Origin: CAIVSN01 sp036171455
Lineage (GTDB): Bacteria > Patescibacteriota > Gracilibacteria > BD1-5 > UBA2023
Reading direction: 5' to 3'
Assembly: GCA_036171455.1 (NCBI GenBank)
Contig: JAVHRB010000096.1
Span: 1 to 6,150, forward strand
DNA length: 6,150 nt
The notes under the pieces are model-generated. The model searched no databases, had not been told where the DNA came from, and saw only the letters and a list, made by a program, of their open reading frames with translations. The translations under genes and the position numbers were made by a program. Of the stretch, positions 1-6,084 are shown piece after piece (position 1 is the first letter of the stretch; each line of letters begins with the position of its first letter).

Positions 1-143
1 GATTGTAGGATCTAGGTCATACCCCGTCAGCTTGCTGCGGGGTGATTGATTTTTCCGTCGGTGACGTTGGAAATACTGCGATTAAGGGATTTTTTTTGAG
101 TATTGGGATTCTTGTTTTTAAATGGTGGTTGTAGGGGATTTTA
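1..143. other. non-coding stretch at left edge
   Basis: No protein-like frame is seen on either strand, even with UGA read as Gly. The stretch holds one strong hairpin (21-43), then AT-rich DNA in which GGGATT recurs three times on the plus strand (near 86, 105 and 135). It lies beyond the UAA of tilS. No clear terminator for tilS was found here on the minus strand. Confidence 0.6.
21..56 (+). terminator. terminator-like hairpin plus T-run
   Basis: ACCCCG (21-26) pairs with CGGGGT (38-43). Inside it, CAG pairs with CTG around a CTTG loop, with one bulged T. A short run of five T follows at 50-54 on the plus strand, while the minus-strand side has no T-run. This fits a rho-independent terminator for a plus-strand gene ending just left of the window, converging on tilS. 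It could instead be one copy of a dispersed palindromic repeat. Confidence 0.5.
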
Positions 144-1091
144 TTATTTTTCAGCATTCCAACTCACCCTTCTCTCTCGTTTCTCCAGTCGTAGTTTCCC
201 GAGTTCCTTTACGGTGCCACCATGAGCTTCCAATATGAACCGACGTATTTCCTCCATGTTTCAGGCCGAAAGCCCGATAGTCCCCCCATTAAACGATGCA
301 TAGAGCTTTTCTATCAGGGAAAGTTGTAACAGTTCCGGCAATTTCGCAAAATCATCTTCGCGGATAGAATTCCCCGAGAGGTGTACGGCGAGCCACGATT
401 CCATCATTCGATCCAGCTGGCTCGCATATTCGGAAAAATCAGCCAAAGTTTCACGTACCGAAGGATTTATTTTTTCCATTTGGGGAAGTATTTCGTTTCG
501 GACACGATTCCGTACATATTGGGAATCCAAATTCGTGGAATCTTCCCGGTATTCGATACCTTCCGTTTCCGCATACGAGCGGATTTCCGATTTTCCCACA
601 TCCAGAAGCGGTCGCAAGAGCGTTCCTTGTCGTTCGGTCATTCCCGAAAGCCCGCGCAATCTCGCTCCCCGAATGAGATTGATGAGTACGGTTTCGATAC
701 TGTCATCTCGGTGGTGTGCCGTAATGACGAACCTTGCCTGAGACAAGGCTCGGACTTTCTCGAAAAAACCATACCGGATGGTTCTCCCGGCTGCTTCCAC
801 GCTGGTTTTTTCCAATCTAGCGATTTCCTGGATATCCACGCAGATTGGTTCGAATGCAATTCCGTATCCCGAGCATTTCGCGTGGACGAATTCTGCATCC
901 TGTCTACTTCCGGAACGGATTTTATGATCGATGTGGGCCACAATAATTTTTTTTGCTGGATGTACCTGCGCGACCAAATCGAGCAGTACCATACTGTCGA
1001 TACCTCCAGAAACCCCGATTACTACAGTATCTACGGCGGTAATTTCGTACTGCTGCCATTTTCTCTGGATGAGATTTTTCAAAGTTTTCAT
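144..1091 (-). CDS. tilS: tRNA(Ile)-lysidine synthase TilS (one in-frame UGA = Gly)
   Basis: TilS uses ATP to attach lysine to C34 of the AUA-decoding tRNA-Ile, turning a CAU anticodon from Met to Ile specificity; it is cytoplasmic and usually essential. The 315-residue product shows the PP-loop SGGIDS (28-33), HIDH (53-56), HHRDD (126-130), GARLRGLSGM (142-151), RPLLDV (160-165) and NLDSQYVRNRVR (187-198), all TilS signatures in order. Codon 277 (261-263) is UGA. A standard code would stop there and lose 39 residues, while reading it as Gly continues GLSAGNMEEIRRFILEAHGG and ends at UAA. ATG at 1091 is chosen, 10 bases after the RNHCP stop; the upstream TTG at 1136 would overlap that gene by 35 bases and add a tail not typical of TilS. 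No Shine-Dalgarno is visible. Function is certain; the UGA reading is strongly supported by other genes in the window. Confidence 0.95.
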
Positions 1092-1101
1092 GGGTATGGG
1101 G

Positions 1102-1431
1102 TTAATCGAGAAGTTCGCGGGCTTGGATTTCGCCAAGGGCGCGGACGACTGGGAGGTATTCGTCGTCGGGAGCGAGCTTGTTCACGATGCGCTTTTTGCA
1201 TTTCTGGCATTGATGGACAATTACCATGCCTTTCCCCTTGCGTTCTTCGAATCCTATTGGTTTCATGATACCCTCGCAATGACTCGCCCGGTCCCCGGGC
1301 ACTTCTCCGTCGACATGGAGGGAAACGAGGCATTTTGAGCAGTGGTTTCTCGCAGATCCGCCGGGGTGCTTTGAAACTTCCGCTCCACAGGACCGGCAGA
1401 CAAACGATTCATTTCGCATAATAAAACCCAT
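1102..1431 (-). CDS. RNHCP-domain zinc-binding protein
   Basis: A 109-residue protein with the diagnostic RNHCSKCL motif (28-35), followed by HVD (39-41) and PGDR (45-48), matching the RNHCP domain family. Cysteines 12/15, 31/34, 52 and 75/78 can form two or more zinc sites. The family's biochemical role is not known; small Zn-ribbon proteins of this kind are suspected of binding nucleic acid. It ends in UAA only 10 bases before the tilS ATG on the same strand, so the two are probably co-transcribed, which hints at a tRNA or translation link. ATG at 1431 was chosen; a second ATG four codons in (1419) is equally possible. No UGA codon occurs. Confidence 0.88.
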   Translation of the reverse strand: MGFIMRNESFVCRSCGAEVSKHPGGSARNHCSKCLVSLHVDGEVPGDRASHCEGIMKPIGFEERKGKGMVIVHQCQKCKKRIVNKLAPDDEYLPVVRALGEIQARELLD

Positions 1432-1437
1432 GTGTCG

Positions 1438-1465
1438 ATGCTATTCGCACGCTCCGATTTTGCAA
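1438..1465 (-). promoter_or_regulatory. possible promoter for RNHCP-tilS
   Basis: TTGCAA (1460-1465) and TAGCAT (1438-1443) are separated by 16 bases on the minus strand. The -10-like box lies only 6 bases from the ATG at 1431, which would give a nearly leaderless mRNA. The hexamers match consensus only partly, so this is tentative. Confidence 0.3.
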
Positions 1466-1488
1466 CTCGAATGAAGATATGTTACATT
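1460..1488 (+). promoter_or_regulatory. possible promoter for the pilus ATPase gene
   Basis: The same palindromic TTGCAA (1460-1465), read on the plus strand, is followed after 17 bases by TACATT (1483-1488), 7 bases before the ATG at 1496. Match to consensus is partial, and the resulting transcript would be almost leaderless. The sequence GGAG (1489-1492) sits closer to the start than a usual Shine-Dalgarno. Confidence 0.3.
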
Positions 1489-1495
1489 GGAGACT

Positions 1496-2869
1496 ATGAC
1501 AGATATTTCTTCCTTTATCGCCGGATCGCCGAGCATCATCGAACCAGAGTCAGATTTTCATATCCAAAGCGAGGAGCAATTTCGTGAACTCAAGACGGCT
1601 TTTATTGGTGAAAAAAAATCTGTGAGGCTGGTGGAAAAGTTCGCAGAACTCGAAAAACATGTTCATCAGGCACTTCTTGCTCAGGATTCGGATACAGCCT
1701 TGATACTCCTTACCAAGGGGGCTCTTGGGCTCGGAAGCTCCGATATTCACTATGATCTATCTGAAAAGGAAGCGGAAATACGCATGCGTATTGATGGTTC
1801 GCTCGTGACGGTGATGCGATTGTCACGCCCAGAATACAAACACCTTCTGGAACGTCTCAAATACAAATCGGAACTTAAGTTGAATCTCACGAATATTCCT
1901 CAAGATGGAAAATACCGGATTACGGAAGTGGAAAATGGACATATCGATGTACGTGTTTCTACATTACCGGTGAGAACTGGGGAAAACGTCGTTTGCCGGG
2001 TTTTGGATTCTACTAAGTCTATTCCGAAAGTCGGTGAACTTGGTTTTGTGTGGACTTCCAAACGTCAAATCGATAAAAGTCTCGAAAAAAAATCCGGAAT
2101 GATCCTCGTAACAGGCCCTACTGGATCCGGGAAGACGACCACCCTGTACTCTATGATGCAGGATCTCAATACGACCGCTAGAAAAATCATTACTCTCGAA
2201 GATCCAATCGAATATGAGCTGCCGGGCGTCGTACAATCCGAAGTGAATGAAAAGAACGGATACAATTTCCATTCCGGACTCAAGGCGTTGTTGCGGCAGG
2301 ATCCCGATATCATTATGATTGGGGAAATTCGTGACCTCGAAACAGCGAATACGGCAGCACAGGGTGCACTTACTGGACACCTGGTACTTTCCACGCTCCA
2401 TACTAAGTCCGCGTCGGAAACTCTGGAACGGCTTTTAAATATGGGGCTTCCGCCATACATTCTCGCGAGTGCTATCGATATTATTATTGCGCAGCGCTTG
2501 GTACGGAAACTCTGTACCCACTGTATCGAAACGTATCAGGCTGACGAATCGCAGAATGACATCATCAAATGGATGATGAAGGATATCGGTATTGACGCGG
2601 TCGCCAAAGCGAATAAAAAGGGATTCAAACTCAGTCGTTCCAATGGTTGTGAACACTGTGGTTATTCCGGGTACAAGGGCCGGATGGGGATTTATGAGGT
2701 TCTTTATGTGAGCGATTCTATCCGTGCCATGATTCGGAATGGTTCGAGCCCGGTAGAAATCATGGCCGAAGCTCGAAAAAACGACCTCATTCTCATGCGG
2801 GAAGACGGCGTACTCAAGGCAATGCGTGGAAAAACCAGTCTGGAAGAAGTATTTTCCGTCATTGACTAA
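1496..2869 (+). CDS. PilB/GspE-family type IV pilus or type II secretion ATPase
   Basis: This is a cytoplasmic hexameric ATPase that powers pilin assembly at the inner membrane. In the 457-residue product the Walker A GPTGSGKTT is at 207-215, the Asp box ITLEDPIEYELPG at 232-244, Walker B DPDIIMIGEIRD at 269-280 with catalytic Glu277, and the His box with TGHLVLSTLHT at 293-303. A four-cysteine zinc site (C340, C343, C385, C388) with GYKGRMGIYEV marks the extension-type PilB/GspE rather than PilT. The N-terminal region before the N2 domain (DIHYDLSEKEAEIRMRIDG) is only about 80 residues, so the usual full MshEN/N1 domain is short or divergent. ATG at 1496 is preferred over the in-frame TTG at 1487. 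There is no UGA in 457 codons, and it ends in UAA. No other pilus genes are in the window, so PilB and GspE cannot be told apart. Confidence 0.95.
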   Translation: MTDISSFIAGSPSIIEPESDFHIQSEEQFRELKTAFIGEKKSVRLVEKFAELEKHVHQALLAQDSDTALILLTKGALGLGSSDIHYDLSEKEAEIRMRIDGSLVTVMRLSRPEYKHLLERLKYKSELKLNLTNIPQDGKYRITEVENGHIDVRVSTLPVRTGENVVCRVLDSTKSIPKVGELGFVWTSKRQIDKSLEKKSGMILVTGPTGSGKTTTLYSMMQDLNTTARKIITLEDPIEYELPGVVQSEVNEKNGYNFHSGLKALLRQDPDIIMIGEIRDLETANTAAQGALTGHLVLSTLHTKSASETLERLLNMGLPPYILASAIDIIIAQRLVRKLCTHCIETYQADESQNDIIKWMMKDIGIDAVAKANKKGFKLSRSNGCEHCGYSGYKGRMGIYEVLYVSDSIRAMIRNGSSPVEIMAEARKNDLILMREDGVLKAMRGKTSLEEVFSVID

Positions 2870-2878
2870 ACGATACTC

Positions 2879-2905
2879 ACGTGACTCCGGATTACGTATT
2901 TTTTT
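2879..2905 (+). terminator. rho-independent terminator after the pilus ATPase gene
   Basis: ACGTGA (2879-2884) pairs with TTACGT (2892-2897; one G-U pair) across a 7-base loop, followed by A and seven T (2899-2905). It starts 10 bases after the UAA, and so separates the ATPase from the lipoprotein gene. Confidence 0.65.
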
Positions 2906-2907
2906 AC

Positions 2908-2942
2908 ATTCCGTTTCCGAATATTTAGTCGGATAATGGAAT
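2908..2942. repeat. imperfect inverted repeat in the intergenic gap
   Basis: ATTCCGTT at the left pairs with AATGGAAT at the right (one G-U). Inside it CCGA pairs with TCGG around an 8-base loop. It lies just after the terminator T-run and about 40 bases before the -10 of the lipoprotein gene. It may be a second terminator arm or a regulator site; neither is proven. Confidence 0.4.
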
Positions 2943-2982
2943 CCAAATCGATTTAATTTCTTTTTATTCATAGCGTTTTCAT

Positions 2983-2988
2983 TATAAT
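2983..2988 (+). promoter_or_regulatory. -10 box TATAAT for the lipoprotein gene
   Basis: A perfect TATAAT lies 23 bases before the ATG at 3012, implying a leader of about 16 bases. No good -35 hexamer is seen; the sequence upstream is T-rich. Confidence 0.55.
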
Positions 2989-3011
2989 CCATTTTATTTA
3001 ATTCCATTTTT

Positions 3012-3632
3012 ATGAGTACAAAAAATATAGTCGTCGTTACACTTTGAATTCTGCTATTAACCGGCTGCGGAGCTCAAGAAAATACTTCACCTACTCCCAA
3101 AGCGGTAGTTTCTGAAAATTTACCTACCGTCACAGTTCCAACATCAAATACCGGAACTGTTTCCGATATTGCCGTTGCGGGTTCCGGTGCCAAAGTAATC
3201 CCGAATCCGGAAGAGCATCCGAAATTTGATGAATTGAAAAAGAAACAAGCGCTCCTCTCGGATAAAATAGACGGAATCAAAGATCCACAATATTTGAAAC
3301 TCAATAAGGATCTTTTTGAATTATTTGAAGCAAAAGAGATTTGGCCTGACGAATTGAAAAAGTTAGATGCGGAATTTTCTGACGTCATGGCTCAGGGAGG
3401 CAAGGTACAAACGGGTTCGTCTGTTGATTTTGAGAATGCTTTCAAAAAACGGAACGATGCATTGAAGGTATTTCAGGCCTCCCAAGCCTATAAGGATTAT
3501 ATGGTTTCCAAAAAAGAAAAACTTGATTCGCTTGCCGCAAAACAAGCAAAATATATGACTCCCGAAATTATAAATTTAAAACAAGAGATTGATAGTTTGG
3601 GTACAGAAGTCTACTCGACTACGCCCCGATAA
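3012..3632 (+). CDS. putative lipoprotein, unknown function (UGA = Gly in signal peptide)
   Basis: The 206-residue product begins with a type II signal peptide: MSTKN, a hydrophobic core, then the lipobox LTGC with Cys19 as the lipidation site. Codon 12 (3045-3047), in the hydrophobic core, is UGA; read as Gly it gives VVVTLGILLLTGC, a normal signal peptide. Under the standard code the gene would lose this part and appear to start at an internal TTG near 3234. Residues 20-66 are a Thr/Ser/Pro/Val-rich linker; 70-200 are charged, Lys/Glu-rich and probably helical, with DELKK occurring twice (73-77 and again near 115). It should be anchored in a membrane facing outward. No known family was recognised. 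There is no Shine-Dalgarno. It ends in UAA. Confidence 0.88.
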
Positions 3633-3663
3633 AACTTTACCCGATAGAACTTTTTTCTCGCAC

Positions 3664-3691
3664 TTGCCAGAAGTTGTCATTCCCGTAGAAT
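3664..3691 (+). promoter_or_regulatory. possible promoter for the membrane protein gene
   Basis: TTGCCA (3664-3669), a 16-base gap and TAGAAT (3686-3691) lie with the -10 ending 23 bases before the ATG at 3715, the same distance as in the lipoprotein gene. A second -10-like TATAAA at 3694-3699 is an alternative. Confidence 0.45.
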
Positions 3692-3714
3692 TGTATAAAT
3701 TCACTTATTTTTTC

Positions 3715-5016
3715 ATGTTCAAATCTTATTGGCTATCGCTTCAGCTTATTACGAACGACGTATTTCGTCTGTATCGGAATTTCTGGCATTGGAATTTATC
3801 AAAAATGGCAATTTTGCTTACTATGGTACTTTCCTCGATTCTACTTTCGATACCATTTTTAGCGATTCCTTGGTGGTTAGTGAGTCGCATGGTAAATGGT
3901 CTCGGTTTTGACGTCATCGGAGAACTCATTATTACTGGCACACTTCCGGAAAATCTCGCAAATGCGCTTTTGAGCAATTACTGGCTATTGGGAGTTATTT
4001 TGCTCTGTATTCTGTGAGTATTCACGATTTTTACAAGTCTGTTGACATATGGGTATTATCTTACTTGTCGAGTATATCAATCGTACATCGATGGAAAACG
4101 ATTGCATGTTCTCAAAAATGATTATTTCAGCATTTCCCATATTTGGAAATTTTTAGGAATTCTTGGCTGGTCTTCCTTGTATCTTATGATTCCATTGGCG
4201 TATGGAATCGTTGGACTCCTCATCCTTATGTTTCTTACCACGGGTACTGGGATACTTGCTTCCAATACGATTATCGGCGGTATTGTTTTCATAGGAACGG
4301 TATTGTTCCTTGGATATCTCGGAATCATGGCAATTCGTATCATGTTTTCGTATATGATGATGCTCGAGTCGGATGCACTTATTACCCCGGCACGACTGCT
4401 CGTAAATCGTTCCATGTCGTTGGCTTCTGGAAATATCCCTAGAATCATCGCGTTATTTTTACCGTTTGTCATTGTGGTTGCCCTATTCGGAGCTACCCTG
4501 CAAAATATCAAGGATTACCGAGATATTCGAGTCTTGGAGTCCAAAGCGAATGCGGCGGTTTTGACAGACAAGGATCTATATATCAACGATCATGCCTTTA
4601 TACAAAGAGAATTCATTGCTGGATACCGGTTGACCGAGGAGCAGAAACAAGATGTTCTCGCCATTAACAATGCTTTTGATGTTCGAACGGATGGAATCGA
4701 TATGCAATATCTCAAGGCGATCTATCCGTATATTGTTTTGAGCGGAACCATGAATGAAGATATCGATATAGCCTGGCAGGCTGCTTTTGGTTTCCTTTCC
4801 TATTTTTTGCTAGATGGTGTTATGATTATGGTTTACCTTGCTATTTACCATATTTTAAAGGAAACGGAATCTGAAGTGGAAGTTGAACGGCCCAAAATCT
4901 CACCAACGCCATCCGAACCAAAAAATCCGCCTCTAAAAAAGGCACCAGCAAAGAAAATAATCAAGAAAAAGACCCCCGTTAAAAAGCCGTCAACGAAAAA
5001 GGTTCCGAAAGCATAA
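3715..5016 (+). CDS. polytopic membrane protein with lysine-rich C-terminal tail (one UGA = Gly)
   Basis: A 433-residue integral membrane protein. Hydrophobic segments lie at about 31-56, 90-114, 147-174, 186-211, 244-260 and 356-381, so roughly six helices. A soluble loop (about 262-350) and a 52-residue tail rich in Lys, Pro and Ala (382-433) follow helices 5 and 6. Codon 101 (4015-4017), in the middle of the second helix, is UGA. As a stop it would leave a 100-residue fragment and an orphan start near 4042, whereas as Gly the helix runs through uninterrupted. ATG at 3715 was chosen; the open frame extends back into the lipoprotein gene but only from TTG. No Shine-Dalgarno is seen. No family was recognised with confidence. 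The basic tail could bind acidic lipids or nucleic acid on the cytoplasmic face; that is inference. It ends in UAA. Confidence 0.87.
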
Positions 5017-5021
5017 ATGCC

Positions 5022-5159
5022 TTGAATAACCAAGAAATTAATCCTGAACTTATCGTGAAATTTCTCAATAATATTTATCAATCCAAGAACCCATCTCAAA
5101 TTTTGGATACGGGGAATACCTATGTCTGAGGGAATAAACCTATTACAAAGACTCCATAG
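5022..5159 (+). CDS. possible small ORF, 45 residues, unknown (one UGA)
   Basis: Starting from TTG, 5 bases after the UAA of the membrane protein gene, this frame reads NNQEINPELIVKFLNNIYQS and ends at UAG after 45 residues, with one UGA (5127-5129) read as Gly. Composition is protein-like, unlike the other frames here. It fits snugly before the convergent Nudix gene, with 6 bases between their stops. Against it: no ATG, no Shine-Dalgarno, and it is very short. The open frame runs back to a UAA at 4980, so it might instead be a -1 frameshift extension of the membrane protein, or a remnant of a longer gene. Confidence 0.4.
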
Positions 5160-5165
5160 TCGGAA

Positions 5166-5642
5166 TTATTCTTTTCCCATTTCCACGAAAACCGGTCCTT
5201 TTTCTATCCAGGTCGCGAGGAGTTTCTTGAGGGTTCATGGTTTATAGGATTCGCCCATATTTTCCAATTCTTCGAGCGTGTAGAATCCGACGACGCTGTG
5301 TTCGAAACCGTGGGAAGCTTTTTTGAGATTAACATTCAAAAAATCTCCGGCATTTTCAATCCAATACCAAAAGTCGAACATACTCAAATCATCCCGGATA
5401 ATTTCTTGGGTATAGACGAGTGGACCGATTTTTCCCTCGATTCAGAGTTCTTCGATAATTTCTCGATTCAGCCCTTCTTTGAGAGTTTCTTTTGGATCAA
5501 GTGTTCCTCCGGGAAGTCAGAAAAAAGTCAATGCTGGAGTTTTGTGGTAGATTGATGAATCGAACTTACAGAGAAATATCTTGTTTTCGTGGACGATAAC
5601 TCCGCGAGTCTTGATAATTCCGAGTGGTACTCGCTTTCCCAT
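5166..5642 (-). CDS. Nudix hydrolase (three UGA codons = Gly)
   Basis: Nudix enzymes cleave nucleoside diphosphates linked to another group, using Mg2+ bound by the Nudix box; substrates include damaged dNTPs and ADP-sugars. The 158-residue product has a complete box G-x5-E-x7-REUxEExGU at 46-68: G46, E52, R60, E61, E64, E65, G67, I68. The preceding LPGG (43-46) is also typical. Three codons are UGA: Gly42 (5517-5519), Gly67 (5442-5444) and Gly136 (5235-5237). Gly67 is the invariant last Gly of the box. Under the standard code this gene is unreadable, appearing only as short fragments. ATG at 5642 was chosen: it begins MGKRVPLGIIKTRGVIVHE, with the first strand of the fold right after. Exact substrate cannot be told. 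It lies 55 bases downstream of the thioredoxin gene on the same strand. It ends in UAA. Confidence 0.93.
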
Positions 5643-5667
5643 ACGACAATAGTAACGGAATAGTAGA

Positions 5668-5673
5668 AGTATA
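5668..5673 (-). promoter_or_regulatory. possible -10 box for the Nudix gene
   Basis: TATACT on the minus strand lies 25 bases before the ATG at 5642, in the 55-base gap after the thioredoxin gene. No convincing -35 is seen. If real, the Nudix gene has its own promoter besides any read-through from thioredoxin. Confidence 0.35.
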
Positions 5674-5697
5674 GGGGAATGATTGGAATACGCCAGA

Positions 5698-6018
5698 TTA
5701 CGCTATATGTTTTGCTATCATGGTTTCCAGCTCGGATACTTCTCGAGTACCTACGACTTTTTCTACGACTTCGCCATTCTTGAAAAGGATAATGGTTGGG
5801 ATGGACATAATTCAGAATCCAGCGGGAGTATCGTTGTTCTGATCGACATCCATTTTCATGATTTTTGCCTTTCATTGTACTTTTTCGGAGAGTTGTTCCA
5901 GTCTGGGTAACATGACTTGACAAGGACCGCACCAGGTTGCCCAGAAGTCAACTAGGACAAGGCCGGAGGATATGTCGGTTGCAAAAGATGCGTCTGTGGT
6001 ATGAGAAACGAGTGACAT
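5698..6018 (-). CDS. trxA: thioredoxin (two UGA codons = Gly)
   Basis: Thioredoxin reduces protein disulfides in the cytoplasm, being recharged by thioredoxin reductase. The 106-residue product is full length for the family: VLVDFWATWCGPC with redox Cys30 and Cys33, the buried Asp24, the cis-proline loop SIPT with Pro74, and FKNGEVV (79-85). Codons 49 (5872-5874) and 69 (5812-5814) are UGA. Read as Gly they give VQGKAKIMKMDVDQ and AGFGIMSIPT, both positions where thioredoxins usually have Gly. The start is fixed: an in-frame UAA lies at 6031-6033, only 12 bases upstream of the ATG. There is no signal peptide, so it is cytoplasmic. The bases before the ATG are CTCTCCTCCT, the reverse of a Shine-Dalgarno. 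It ends in UAA. Confidence 0.96.
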
Positions 6019-6040
6019 AGGAGGAGAGAGTTATTAAATT

Positions 6041-6068
6041 AACATAAGATAGTAGAGAAAATTGTCGG
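6041..6068 (-). promoter_or_regulatory. possible promoter for thioredoxin
   Basis: CCGACA (6063-6068) and TATGTT (6041-6046) are 16 bases apart on the minus strand, with the -10 ending 22 bases before the ATG at 6018, as in the other genes here. The match to consensus is moderate. Confidence 0.35.
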
Positions 6069-6084
6069 GAAAGCAATAGGATTT

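Noticed and set aside
1092..1136. Upstream TTG start for tilS at 1136
   Set aside because: It would overlap the RNHCP gene by 35 bases and add 15 residues before the normal TilS N-terminus. ATG at 1091 fits better.
381..1268. Long 295-residue open frame on the plus strand
   Set aside because: It is antisense to tilS and the RNHCP gene, whose protein motifs are unmistakable. Its translation has no recognisable domain, and its composition (rich in Arg, Phe, Ser) looks like a shadow frame.
2435..3007. 190-residue minus-strand open frame
   Set aside because: It overlaps the end of the pilus ATPase on the opposite strand and the terminator region; the translation is not protein-like.
3589..3714. 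TTG start at 3589 for the membrane protein
   Set aside because: It lies within the lipoprotein gene and adds a polar, unlikely N-terminus. ATG at 3715 has a promoter-like region upstream.
5017..5247. ATG-started frame at 5017 directly after the membrane protein gene
   Set aside because: It stays open only by reading two UGA as Gly, and the translation is not protein-like. It also runs antisense into the Nudix gene.
5298..5910. Plus-strand open frames of 85 and 75 residues
   Set aside because: They are antisense to the Nudix and thioredoxin genes, which have complete motifs.
5528..5932. 134-residue minus-strand frame across thioredoxin and Nudix
   Set aside because: It is out of frame with both genes and only looks open because the true frames contain UGA. 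It has no family features.
144..6018. UGA read as tryptophan (table 4) or as selenocysteine
   Set aside because: UGA falls on conserved glycine positions in Nudix and thioredoxin, while Trp is UGG in the same genes. UGA is too frequent and too spread among unrelated proteins for selenocysteine.
261..6018. Broken genes as pseudogenes or sequencing errors
   Set aside because: All interruptions are the same codon, UGA, in the correct frame, with no frameshifts in well-supported genes. The frames stay coding on both sides.
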